From Pandoraea fibrosis (GTDB taxonomy: Bacteria > Pseudomonadota > Gammaproteobacteria > Burkholderiales > Burkholderiaceae): DNA of 64,000 nt. Position numbers and translations under genes: made by a program. Shown here one piece after another: positions 7,908 through 16,313 of the stretch (the first letter of the stretch is position 1; each line of letters begins with the position of its first letter). The notes under the pieces were generated by a model that did not search any database, was not told where the DNA came from, and saw only the letters and a program-made list of their open reading frames with translations. The DNA lies in NCBI RefSeq assembly GCF_000807775.2, contig NZ_CP047385.1:5208001-5272000 (forward strand), written 5' to 3'.

Positions 7908-9545
7908 TCAGTAGCCGGCGGCCAGACCGTCGCGGCGGCTATCGCTGGCGGCAACGTAGCCGCGCTCCGGATCGTTGCGATCCAGACGCCAGATGTACTG
8001 GCCCGAGCCGAAGTCCATGTACGGGTCGTCGATGGACTTGAGTTGATGGCCCATCGCGACCAGCCCCTCCACCGTTTCGCGGTCGAGCGTCGATTCGATA
8101 TCGACGGTGAAATCGCGATTGACCTTCCAGCGCGGTGCGTCGCATGCCGCCTGCGGCTGCTGGCCGTAGTCGAGCATCCGCACGATGGATTGCAGATGGC
8201 CTTGCGGCTGCATGTCGCCGCCCATCACGCCGAAACTCATCACGGCCTCGTGCTTCCCATCGACCTTCTGCGTGAGGAACGCCGGAATGATCGTGTGGAA
8301 CGGGCGCTTGCCGCCCTCGACCACGTTGGCCGACTTCGGGTCCATCGAGAAGCCGCAGCCACGATTCTGCAAGGCGATCCCCAGATCGGGCACCACGACA
8401 CCGGAACCGAAGCCCATGTAGTTCGACTGGATGAAGCTCACCATCATGCCCTGCTCGTCGGCCGACGACAGGTAGATCGTGCCGCCGGATTTCGGCATGC
8501 CGAAGTCGAACTGCGATGCGCGCTCGGGGTTGATGAGCTTGGCACGGGCAGTTAGGTAAGCGTCATCGAGCATCTGCTCGGGCGTGACTTCCATCGAACG
8601 CGGATCGGCCACATATCGATAGAGATCGGCGAACGCGAGCTTCATCGCTTCGATCTGCAAGTGCTGCGAGTGCACGCGATCGACAGCCAGACGCGACACA
8701 TCGAACTTCTCGAGAATGCCCAGCGCCATGAGTGCCGCGATGCCCTGCCCGTTCGGCGGAATCTCATGCACGGTGTAGCCGCGATAGTCCTTCTCGATGG
8801 GCTTGACCCAGTCGGCACGATAGTTGCGCAGATCGTCGGTCGTCAGGGCGCCGCCATGCTCGCCAGACCACGCGGCGATGCGCTGTGCGATCTCGCCTTC
8901 GTAGTAAGCGCGCGGCCCCTGCTCGGCGAGCATGCGCAACGTGCACGCGTGGCCCGGCAGGCGGATCATTTCGCTCGTCGTCGGTGCACGACCGTTCGGC
9001 ATGAACGTTTGCGCATAGCCCGGCAAATCCTTCAACTCGGGCACGGCCGCCGCCCATTTGCGGGCAACGATATGCGCCACGGCATGGCCGCGCTCCGCAA
9101 TCTCGATGGCCGGCGCCATGAGATCCGCGAACGGCAATTTGCCGAACTTCGCATGCAAGGCTTCCCAACCGGCGATGACACCGGGCACGGTGGTGGTGTC
9201 GACGCCTCGCGTCGGTTGCTTGGCGATGCCATGCTGCTCGCCGTACTTCTTGCGGAAATAGTCGATGTTCCACGCGGCCGGGGCAACGCCCGAGGCGTTC
9301 AGGCCGTGCAGTTCCTTGCCGTCCCAGATCAGCGCGAAACAGTCGCCACCGAGGCCGTTGGATACAGGCTCCACGACCGTCATGCAGGCGGCGGCGGCAA
9401 TGGCCGCGTCGACGGCATTGCCGCCCTGCCACAGGATGCGCAGGCCGGCCTGTGCGGCCAGCGGGTGCGATGTCGACACGATGTTGCGGGCGAACACCGG
9501 CAGGCGCGGCGTCGGGTACGGATTCTGCCAATTGAATTGCGTCAT
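7908..9545 (-). CDS. gamma-glutamyltransferase family protein, cytoplasmic type
   Basis: 545 residues of the Ntn-hydrolase gamma-glutamyltranspeptidase family, which self-cleaves before a catalytic threonine and hydrolyses or transfers gamma-glutamyl groups. The early motif G-G-N-A-V-D-A-A-I-A is at 41-50 and G-L-G-G-D at 64-68. The predicted nucleophile is T356 in S-G-G-T-I-Y-L-S. There is no signal peptide (M-T-Q-F-N-W-Q-N start), unlike the second family member at 25712-27439, so the enzyme should act in the cytoplasm. It is the last gene of an ABC peptide-importer operon, 83 bases after the permease gene. This suggests that it processes the imported substrate, such as glutathione or other gamma-glutamyl compounds. 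That substrate is inference. Confidence 0.9.
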   Translation of the reverse strand: MTQFNWQNPYPTPRLPVFARNIVSTSHPLAAQAGLRILWQGGNAVDAAIAAAACMTVVEPVSNGLGGDCFALIWDGKELHGLNASGVAPAAWNIDYFRKKYGEQHGIAKQPTRGVDTTTVPGVIAGWEALHAKFGKLPFADLMAPAIEIAERGHAVAHIVARKWAAAVPELKDLPGYAQTFMPNGRAPTTSEMIRLPGHACTLRMLAEQGPRAYYEGEIAQRIAAWSGEHGGALTTDDLRNYRADWVKPIEKDYRGYTVHEIPPNGQGIAALMALGILEKFDVSRLAVDRVHSQHLQIEAMKLAFADLYRYVADPRSMEVTPEQMLDDAYLTARAKLINPERASQFDFGMPKSGGTIYLSSADEQGMMVSFIQSNYMGFGSGVVVPDLGIALQNRGCGFSMDPKSANVVEGGKRPFHTIIPAFLTQKVDGKHEAVMSFGVMGGDMQPQGHLQSIVRMLDYGQQPQAACDAPRWKVNRDFTVDIESTLDRETVEGLVAMGHQLKSIDDPYMDFGSGQYIWRLDRNDPERGYVAASDSRRDGLAAGY

Positions 9546-9628
9546 GGGACTAACTGTTGACCTCTGTCTCTAATGGTTGGAATGGGCCTGCCGGGTAATT
9601 GCCAACGATGACCTCGCGGCTCGCCGCG

Positions 9629-10552
9629 TTATTGCTCGCGCGGATCGAGCGCGTCTCGCAAGCCGTCGCCCAGCAGGTTGAAACCGAGTACCGTCAGAAA
9701 AATCGCGATACCGGGAAAAATGGACATCCAGGGCGCCTGTTCGACAAAGTCCTTGGCCGTATTGAGCATCGAGCCCCACGACGGCAACGGCGGCAATTGC
9801 CCCAGCCCCAGAAACGACAGACTCGCCTCGGCAATGATGGCGGTCGCCACCGTCAGGCTCGCCTGCACGATGATCGGCGGCAGCACGTTGGGCAGGATGT
9901 AGCGCACGATAATGCGCGTGTCGGTCAGGCCGATGGCGCGCGCGCCTTCGACATACTCCTCTGCCTTGACGGTCAGCGCCTGGGCTCGCGCCAGCCGCAC
10001 GAAACGCGGCATCGCCGACACGCCGATGGCGATCATCGCATTCGTCAGGCTCGCGCCCAGAAACGCCGCCATCGCAATCGCGAGGATCAGGAACGGAATG
10101 GACAACAACGCGTCGGCCAGTCGCGACACGATCGCATCGACCCAACGGCCGAAGTACCCGGCGAGCAACCCCAGCGGCACGCCAACGATCACCGCAATAC
10201 CGACGGACACCACACCCGCCGCGAGCGACGCCCGCGCACCGAAGATCATGCGCGCGAGCACGTCGCGGCCCAGTTCGTCGGTGCCGAACCAGTGCAGTGC
10301 GCTGGGCGCCTGCCGCACGGTCATGAAGCTCGTGGCGATGGGATCGTAGGGTGAGAGCCACGGCGCGAAGATCGCGACGATCACCGCGAACGCCACGATC
10401 ACCGCGCCCGCGACTGCCGCCCGGTTGCGCGCGAACTTGCGCAGACCGCGATGGCGGCGTTGTGGCAAACGCTCGGTGACGGCCACCGTCGTGGCGGTAG
10501 CCGTGCCTTCGGGTACAGACGATGCGGAAGAGGTGGTTGGCAATGCGGCCAT
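9629..10552 (-). CDS. peptide-type ABC transporter permease (DppC/GsiD family)
   Basis: 307 residues with about six membrane segments and the inner-membrane permease signature near 205-225 (E-G-A-R-A-I-G-L-T-D-T-R-I, the EAA loop that docks the ATPase). The N-terminal 40 residues are an Ala/Thr-rich cytoplasmic tail. The domain F-G-T-D-E-L-G-R-D-V-L-A-R is typical of DppC/OppC proteins. It lies 13 bases after the partner permease gene and forms the transmembrane heterodimer with it. Translation presumably starts at the ATG at 10552. Confidence 0.92.
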   Translation of the reverse strand: MAALPTTSSASSVPEGTATATTVAVTERLPQRRHRGLRKFARNRAAVAGAVIVAFAVIVAIFAPWLSPYDPIATSFMTVRQAPSALHWFGTDELGRDVLARMIFGARASLAAGVVSVGIAVIVGVPLGLLAGYFGRWVDAIVSRLADALLSIPFLILAIAMAAFLGASLTNAMIAIGVSAMPRFVRLARAQALTVKAEEYVEGARAIGLTDTRIIVRYILPNVLPPIIVQASLTVATAIIAEASLSFLGLGQLPPLPSWGSMLNTAKDFVEQAPWMSIFPGIAIFLTVLGFNLLGDGLRDALDPREQ

Positions 10553-10565
10553 GTTCGGATAGGTC

Positions 10566-11510
10566 TCAGGCGCGACGCAGGCGCGGATTGAGCAGGACGT
10601 AAAGCACGTCGGCCAGCAGGTTCAGTACGATGAAGCCCACCGCCGTCACCAGCACTACACCCTGCACCACGGCATAGTCGCGGTTGAACACGGCGTCGAC
10701 GATCAGCTTGCCGAAGCCCGGAATGGTGAAGACCTGCTCGGTGAGCACGGCACCGGCGAGCAACTCGCCGAACAGCAACGCGAGCACCGTCACGATAGGA
10801 ATCAGCGCATTGCGCAGCGCATGTTTGAGCACCACCGTGCCGCGCAGGAGCCCTTTGGCGCGCGCCGTGCGAATGTAGTCGGTGCGCAGCACACCGAGCA
10901 TGGCGCTGCGTGTGTGGCGCATCAACTGTGCGCCCAGCGCCGCCCCGAGCACGAAGGCGGGCATCACCATCGTCTTCAAACTCATCCACAGATCTTCGCC
11001 CGGCGGCACATAGCCGGACGAGGGCAGCAACTGCCAGCGCACCGAGACCAGGAAGATCAGCAGAATGCCAAGCCAGAAGTTCGGGATCGACATGCCCGAC
11101 AAGGCCAGCACGTTCGCGCCGTAATCGATGGCCTTGCCGCGATTCGCCGCCGACAGGATACCGAGCGGAATGCCGATCCCGATGGCGATCACCAGCCCGA
11201 ACATCGCCAGTTGCAGCGTGACGGGCAACTTCTGCGCGATCAGCGTCGTGACCGGCTCGCCCGTGCGCAGCGAGGCGCCGAGATTGCCGTGCAGCACGTC
11301 GCCAATCCAGAGGGCGTACTGCGTGGGCAACGGCTTGTCGAGGTGATACTTCTCTCGCAGCGCGGCAATGACCTGCGGGTTCTGGTCCTCGCCGGCCATC
11401 GCGAGCACGGGATCGCCGGGCAACATCTTCTGAAGCCCGAAGATCATCATCGACACGATGATGAGTGTGGGGATCGCGACCAGCGCACGATGAACGACGA
11501 GGCGCAGCAT
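10566..11510 (-). CDS. peptide-type ABC transporter permease (DppB/GsiC family)
   Basis: 314 residues. The start at 11510 follows an AGGAG; the open frame upstream is a non-coding extension. The protein opens with the DppB-type first helix (L-V-I-V-S-M-M-I-F-like) and L-P-G-D-P near 31-35. It has about six membrane segments and an EAA loop R-T-A-R-A-K-G-L around 205-215. It is the first permease of the importer and pairs with the DppC-type product of the next gene. It lies 44 bases downstream of the solute-binding protein gene. Confidence 0.92.
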   Translation of the reverse strand: MLRLVVHRALVAIPTLIIVSMMIFGLQKMLPGDPVLAMAGEDQNPQVIAALREKYHLDKPLPTQYALWIGDVLHGNLGASLRTGEPVTTLIAQKLPVTLQLAMFGLVIAIGIGIPLGILSAANRGKAIDYGANVLALSGMSIPNFWLGILLIFLVSVRWQLLPSSGYVPPGEDLWMSLKTMVMPAFVLGAALGAQLMRHTRSAMLGVLRTDYIRTARAKGLLRGTVVLKHALRNALIPIVTVLALLFGELLAGAVLTEQVFTIPGFGKLIVDAVFNRDYAVVQGVVLVTAVGFIVLNLLADVLYVLLNPRLRRA

Positions 11511-11554
11511 GGCGAACTCTTCTCCTTTTCCCGATGACCCGGCTCGTGATCCCG

Positions 11555-13057
11555 TTATCCCTTCAGGCTCACGCCGCGCAGGCGAATCAAGCCGTCGGGA
11601 TACGCGACGAACCCCTGCACCTTCTTGCTGAGCACGTATGGCCACGGCTGTACGTACAGATAAAGAATGGGATTCTCGTCGACCAGAATCTTGTTGGCGG
11701 CGTCGTACAGCGGCTTGCGCTCGGCCACGCTGGACTTCACGCGGGCGTCGTTGAGCAGCTTGTCGACCTCCGCATTGCAATACTGGCCATAGTTCAGGTT
11801 GCCCTTGCAAGTGACGAACTGATGCAGATTGCCGTCCGGATCGACACGTCCCGACCAGCCGTTGTAGAGCACGTCGAAGTCGCCGCGATGTGCCGCGTCG
11901 AGCGCCGCCGCATAGTCCATCGGCCGCAGTTTGAGCGTAATGCCCGCTTCGGCGAGCATCGCCTGCAACATCTGCGCCATCTGATTGGAGACGGTGTTGT
12001 TGCCAAAGCTCAGCGTGACGTCGACCTTCTCGAAGCCGGCCGATTTGAGCAACGCCTTCGCGCGGGCGACGTCGCGCTTGGTGGTCTTGATCGACGTGTC
12101 GTAGTACTGGCCCGAGCGCGGCAGTGCCTGATTGGCCGGCGTGAAGATGCCGCCACCGATGACCTGATTGATGGCGTCGCGATCGATCGCCAGATCGAAC
12201 GCCTGACGCACGCGCTTGTCACGCAACGCCTTCGGCGCATTTGCCGCCACATTGAACGTGAGGCCGTAATAGCCCAGCCCGTCGATGGTGATGAAGTTCA
12301 GGTTGGCATCACGCTTGACCGACTTCACGTCGGACGGCGAGAGGCGCTCCAGCATATCGAGCGATCCCGAGCGCACATTGGCCAGTCGCACGGTCGTGTC
12401 GGGAATCGGAAGGAAGATGACCTTTTGCGTCGGATACTTGTCGGCGTCCCAGAAGCCTGCGAATTTCTCCAGCACCACGCGGTCGTTCTGCACGCGCTGG
12501 ACGAACTTGTACGGTCCTGAGCACACGGGGTGGGCCTGCACGGCAGCGTCGTCGGTGAGCGTCTTGGGCGCGAGCATCATCCCCGCGCGGTCGGACAGCG
12601 TGGCGAGCAGCGCGGAATCCGGCGCCTTGAGCACAATGTTGACCGTCGTGTCGTCGATCGCATCGACATGATCGATGGAGGACAATTCGCTCTTGCGATT
12701 GCTCGCCGGCAGGCTGCGCGCCCGGTCGAGGTTCGCCTTGACGGCGCGTGCGTTGAAGGGCTCGTCGTCGTGGAACTTCACGCCCTGACGCAGTTTGAAC
12801 GTCCATGTCTTTCCATCCGCACTCACGCTCCACGACGTCGCAAGCATTGGCACGAACTTCAGATCGGTGCCGATATCGACCAGCGAGCTGCACAGCGAAC
12901 GCAGCACCATGCGGTCGACGACCTGCGAACTGCGCGCAGGATCGAGCGAACCAATGTCCTCCTGCAAACCGATGCGAAGGGTCGACTGCGCCATCGCAGA
13001 GGCTGCACCGGCCGTCAGAGACGCCGCCAGAACAAGATCGAGCAAAACGTTTCGCAT
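11555..13057 (-). CDS. periplasmic peptide-binding protein of ABC importer (SBP family 5)
   Basis: 500 residues from the ATG at 13057, which has AAGGGA upstream. The signal peptide (about 1-23) ends A-M-A before Q-S-T-L-R-I-G. The family 5 pattern is clear: S-L-D-P-A near 37-41, W-T-F-K-L-R-Q-G-V-K-F-H-D near 84-96, and a C-terminal N-P-I-L-Y-L-Y region. Such proteins capture di- or oligopeptides, glutathione (GsiB), nickel or sugars. Because a gamma-glutamyltransferase gene ends the operon, a gamma-glutamyl peptide is the most economical ligand. No lipobox is visible, so the protein should be free in the periplasm. Confidence 0.92.
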   Translation of the reverse strand: MRNVLLDLVLAASLTAGAASAMAQSTLRIGLQEDIGSLDPARSSQVVDRMVLRSLCSSLVDIGTDLKFVPMLATSWSVSADGKTWTFKLRQGVKFHDDEPFNARAVKANLDRARSLPASNRKSELSSIDHVDAIDDTTVNIVLKAPDSALLATLSDRAGMMLAPKTLTDDAAVQAHPVCSGPYKFVQRVQNDRVVLEKFAGFWDADKYPTQKVIFLPIPDTTVRLANVRSGSLDMLERLSPSDVKSVKRDANLNFITIDGLGYYGLTFNVAANAPKALRDKRVRQAFDLAIDRDAINQVIGGGIFTPANQALPRSGQYYDTSIKTTKRDVARAKALLKSAGFEKVDVTLSFGNNTVSNQMAQMLQAMLAEAGITLKLRPMDYAAALDAAHRGDFDVLYNGWSGRVDPDGNLHQFVTCKGNLNYGQYCNAEVDKLLNDARVKSSVAERKPLYDAANKILVDENPILYLYVQPWPYVLSKKVQGFVAYPDGLIRLRGVSLKG

Positions 13058-13097
13058 GCGTGAGATCCCTTGTGTGTGATGGGGAGTGAAGGTGTGG

Positions 13098-14186
13098 TTA
13101 TCCGATGATCGTCGCGTCGGCCTGCGCCTGCCTGGCGCGGTACAGCGCCAGGCGTTCTCCCAGCTTCTCGCTGGGTGCCGCCGCGCGCGCCGGGCTAGCG
13201 CCCGCGTTCTGAATCTCGCGCCAGAAGTGGCAAGCCACCTGCCGCCCGTCGGGCAGCACTTCGTCGATGGGTCGCTGCTCGCGGCACGCCGCCTTCGCAT
13301 GGGGGCAGCGCGGATGAAAACGGCAGCCCGGCGGCGGCGCCGTCGGACTCGGCAATTCGCCGCCCAACGGTGCACGCTCGCGCCGCAGGTGCGGACGACT
13401 CGCCGGAATTGCCTGCAACAGCGCCTGTGTATAGGGGTGCAACGGGTTGTCGAATAGCGCGTCGGCGCTGGCCAGTTCAACGATCTCGCCGAGGTACATC
13501 ACGGCCACACGGTCGCTCATGTGACGGATCACGGCCAGATCGTGGGCGACCATGATGAGCGTCAGGCCAAAGTCGTGCTTGAGCCGTTCGAGCAGGTTGA
13601 TGACCTGCGCCTGCACGGAAACGTCGAGCGCCGAGACCGGTTCGTCGCCAATGATCACGCGTGGCTCGCCGGCCAACGCGCGGGCGATGCCAATGCGCTG
13701 ACGCTGTCCGCCGGAGAATTCGTGGGGAAAGCGCTGGGCATAGTCCGGTTGCAGGCCCACAGTGCGCAACAGCTCGGCGACGCGTTCGTCCCGGGCACGC
13801 CCGCGCGCGAGTCCATGCAGCGCGATGGGCTCGCCGATCAGGCTGCCGACCGTCATGCTCGGATTGAGCGACGCAAACGGGTCCTGAAAAATGATCTGCA
13901 ATTCGCGCCGCAGACGACGCATCGCCCCGGCACCCAGCGTCATGATGTCTTCGCCCTGATAGCGCACTTCGCCACGTGTGGCGTCGAGCAAACGCAACAA
14001 CAGCCGGCCCAGCGTGGATTTGCCGCAGCCGGATTCGCCCACGATGGCGAACGTCTCGCCTGCCTGCACCGCGAACGACACGCCGTTCACGGCATACACG
14101 GTAGGCGCACGGGAAAAACCGACACGATGTCCGCCGAAGTGCTTGGTCAGGTCGCGCGCTTCCAGCAGCGGGGATGGGGCGTTCAT
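13098..14186 (-). CDS. peptide-type ABC transporter ATP-binding protein (DppF/OppF family)
   Basis: 362 residues. Walker [10 protein letters not shown] is at 50-58, the signature F-S-G-G-Q is at 157-161 and Walker B V-I-I-G-D-E-P at 177-183. It has the C-terminal oligopeptide extension with cysteines (C-R-F-H-P-R-C-P-H and C-R-E) that in many family members binds a 4Fe-4S cluster. Its ATG overlaps the stop of the preceding ATPase gene in an ATGA, so the two subunits are translationally coupled and presumably act as a heterodimer. The solute-binding protein gene starts 40 bases downstream. Confidence 0.93.
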   Translation of the reverse strand: MNAPSPLLEARDLTKHFGGHRVGFSRAPTVYAVNGVSFAVQAGETFAIVGESGCGKSTLGRLLLRLLDATRGEVRYQGEDIMTLGAGAMRRLRRELQIIFQDPFASLNPSMTVGSLIGEPIALHGLARGRARDERVAELLRTVGLQPDYAQRFPHEFSGGQRQRIGIARALAGEPRVIIGDEPVSALDVSVQAQVINLLERLKHDFGLTLIMVAHDLAVIRHMSDRVAVMYLGEIVELASADALFDNPLHPYTQALLQAIPASRPHLRRERAPLGGELPSPTAPPPGCRFHPRCPHAKAACREQRPIDEVLPDGRQVACHFWREIQNAGASPARAAAPSEKLGERLALYRARQAQADATIIG

Positions 14187-15280
14187 ACGGTGACCTCTTC
14201 CAACGGCGTAGCCGGCGGCGTGAGCGTTTCGACCGGCGCGAGCCAGCAGGCCACGCGATGCGCGCCGGACAAGGTGCGCTCGACCGGTGCTTCGCGCGTA
14301 CAACGCGCTTGCGCGAAGGGGCAGCGCGGCGCAAAGCGGCAACCGGCGGGCATGCGCTCGGGCGACGGCACGGCGCCGCGAATGGTGGCGAGTGTGCCCT
14401 CGCGTTTGCCGATCGAGGGAATCGCCCCCATCAGGCCGATGGTGTACGGATGCTGCGGATCGTCGAAGACCTCGTCGGCCGTGCCATATTCGACGATGCG
14501 TCCGGCATACATCACGGCAACGTCGTCGGCGACCTCGGCCACCACACCCAGATCGTGCGTAATGAGCACGACAGCGGTTCCCGTTTCGCGCTGCAACGTC
14601 TGAATGAGCGTGAGCACTTGCGCCTGAATCGTCACGTCGAGCGCCGTGGTCGGCTCGTCGGCAATCAGCAGCGCGGGCCGGTTGGCCAGCGCCATGGCAA
14701 TCATCACGCGCTGGCGCATCCCGCCCGAGAGTTCGTGCGGATAGTTGTCGAGCCGGGTTTCCGGTGCGGGAATACGCACCCGTTTGAGCATGTCGAGCGC
14801 CTCGGCGCGTGCAGCGCGCCGGTCAAGCCCCCGATGTCGGCGAATGCCTTCCTCGATCTGATGGCCGATGGTGAATGCCGGATTGAGCGACGTCATCGGC
14901 TCCTGAAAGATCATCGCCAGCCGATTGCCGCGCAGGTCGGCGAACTTGCGCTCGTCCAGCGCCAGCAGATCGCGGCCTTCGAACATCGCCCGGCCGGCCA
15001 CGATATTCGCCGGCGGGCTTGGCAGCAGCCCCATCAGCGCGAGCGACGTCACGCTCTTGCCGCAGCCCGATTCGCCAACGATGCACAGCGTCTTGCCGGG
15101 ATGCACGGCAAACGAGACCCCGTCGATCAGGTTCGGCGCGTCGGGCGCCTTGGAGAATTTCAGCGATAGTCCGGTGACATCGAGCACCGGCCCAGCGTCT
15201 GCGGGCATGGTCATGGGCGCGTTGTGTGGGTCGGTCTTCCCGCCCTGCATCCCGGCGAGCCGGTCATGAGGGATGGGCAT
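14183..15280 (-). CDS. peptide-type ABC transporter ATP-binding protein (DppD/OppD family)
   Basis: Up to 365 residues and first gene of the operon. Walker A G-E-S-G-C-G-K-S lies near 69-76; signature L-S-G-G-M-R-Q-R and Walker [13 protein letters not shown] follow; the C-terminal extension has C-R-F-A-P-R-C-P-F and C-T. Several in-frame ATGs occur in the first 25 codons (1, 11, 23, 25), and the domain begins only near residue 30, so the true start may be at 15214 or 15208. I keep 15280, where GGGAGA lies 11 bases upstream. It overlaps the next ATPase gene by four bases. The order D-F-A-B-C-ggt differs from the A-B-C-D-F order of E. coli dpp. Confidence 0.92.
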   Translation of the reverse strand: MPIPHDRLAGMQGGKTDPHNAPMTMPADAGPVLDVTGLSLKFSKAPDAPNLIDGVSFAVHPGKTLCIVGESGCGKSVTSLALMGLLPSPPANIVAGRAMFEGRDLLALDERKFADLRGNRLAMIFQEPMTSLNPAFTIGHQIEEGIRRHRGLDRRAARAEALDMLKRVRIPAPETRLDNYPHELSGGMRQRVMIAMALANRPALLIADEPTTALDVTIQAQVLTLIQTLQRETGTAVVLITHDLGVVAEVADDVAVMYAGRIVEYGTADEVFDDPQHPYTIGLMGAIPSIGKREGTLATIRGAVPSPERMPAGCRFAPRCPFAQARCTREAPVERTLSGAHRVACWLAPVETLTPPATPLEEVTV

Positions 15281-15310
15281 GACACGATTATGTCTCCCAC
15301 GCGATCAAAG

Positions 15311-15326
15311 GAAATATTAATATTTC
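15311..15326. promoter_or_regulatory. 16-bp palindrome in LysR/ABC operon divergent promoter
   Basis: GAAATATTAATATTTC is a perfect inverted repeat in the 78-base AT-rich gap between the LysR gene and the ABC-importer operon. It contains T-N-A spacings that fit LysR-type dyads. It is the most likely operator of the adjacent LysR protein. Because the gap is so short, binding there should affect both promoters. Confidence 0.5.
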
Positions 15327-15358
15327 TTTTTCATTCGTAAATTATTTTTAACTTCCAG

Positions 15359-16243
15359 ATGCTCACATTGCGAATGTTGAAGACGTTCCGGCTAGTGGCA
15401 CAAACCGGTTCGTTTGCGGCGGCGGCCGAGCGCGCTGCGCTCACCCAGGCGGCCGTCAGCCTGCAAATGCGCGGGCTTGAAGACGCCGTCGGCCAGCGGC
15501 TGTTCGACCGGCGCGGGCGGCAAATCACGCTCACGCGGCAGGGGCGCGATCTGTTTCCTCGCGTGGAGCAGATTCTGGCGCTCACGGCCGAGCTGACCGC
15601 CACGCCGATCGATGCCATGCAGGGGCCCGTGACCATTGGTGCGGTGGTGTCGGTCATCGGCGCCCTCTCGCTCGTGGTTGCCGAACTGAAGACGGCGCAC
15701 CCTCGCCTTGACGTGCGCCTCACCTCTGCGCGCTCCGACGAACTCACCGATCTCGTCGAGCAAGGCGAGGTCGATATCGCCGCCGTGGTTGCCCGTGCCG
15801 ACGAGGCGCGGGCCGACGGGCTGGTGTGGACGCCGCTCTACACCGAGCCGATGGTCATGGTCGTGAATCGCGACGTGATCGAGACGGAACCCGGCGAGAC
15901 TGAACCGCAGCGCATTCTCGATGAGCACGCGTTTTTGCGCTTCGACCGACGCGTTCGCACCGGTATGGTGGTCGAGCAGGCATTGCGCGCGGCGAAGCTC
16001 GGCGTGACCGAGTACCTGGAGTTGAACTCCATCGAGACGATCGTGGCGCTGGTTCGCAAGAACGTCGGCGTGTCCGTGTTGCCGCTGCTGCATCGTGGCG
16101 ACTGGCAATCCGACCCGCTCTTGCGCATCGTGCCGATTGCGCAGCCACCTTTGCTGCGCACGGTCGGCATGATTCATCGCGAGCACGATTCGCGCACACA
16201 CAGCATTACGGCTGCCATCGCCGCCATGCTGCAAGACGTGTGA
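15359..16243 (+). CDS. LysR-family transcriptional regulator
   Basis: 294 residues with an N-terminal helix-turn-helix (about 1-60: L-K-T-F-R-L-V-A-Q-T-G-S-F-A-A-A-A-E, then R-L-F-D-R) and an effector-binding domain. A second ATG five codons in is also possible. It is divergent from the peptide ABC importer/gamma-glutamyltransferase operon, so it is probably the substrate-responsive regulator of that operon. The gene converges on an MFS gene, with a terminator hairpin between them. Confidence 0.92.
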   Translation: MLTLRMLKTFRLVAQTGSFAAAAERAALTQAAVSLQMRGLEDAVGQRLFDRRGRQITLTRQGRDLFPRVEQILALTAELTATPIDAMQGPVTIGAVVSVIGALSLVVAELKTAHPRLDVRLTSARSDELTDLVEQGEVDIAAVVARADEARADGLVWTPLYTEPMVMVVNRDVIETEPGETEPQRILDEHAFLRFDRRVRTGMVVEQALRAAKLGVTEYLELNSIETIVALVRKNVGVSVLPLLHRGDWQSDPLLRIVPIAQPPLLRTVGMIHREHDSRTHSITAAIAAMLQDV

Positions 16244-16260
16244 GTTTCCCGCAGGCATTG

Positions 16261-16286
16261 AAAACGGCGCGAACCCGTCGCGCCGT
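16261..16286 (-). terminator. rho-independent terminator of the minus-strand MFS gene
   Basis: A nine-base-pair G+C-rich stem (16264-16272 with 16278-16286) has a five-base loop. On the minus strand it is followed by TTTT, so it should end transcription of the MFS gene. The same hairpin may also stop the convergent LysR transcript, although without a T tract in that direction. Confidence 0.75.
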
Positions 16287-16313
16287 CGGCAAGACATGAG
16301 GTAGTGCCCGACG

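Noticed and set aside
13477..14334. Alternative frame in the ABC ATPase gene
   Set aside because: Arg-rich shadow frame; the annotated frame has Walker A, signature and Walker B motifs.
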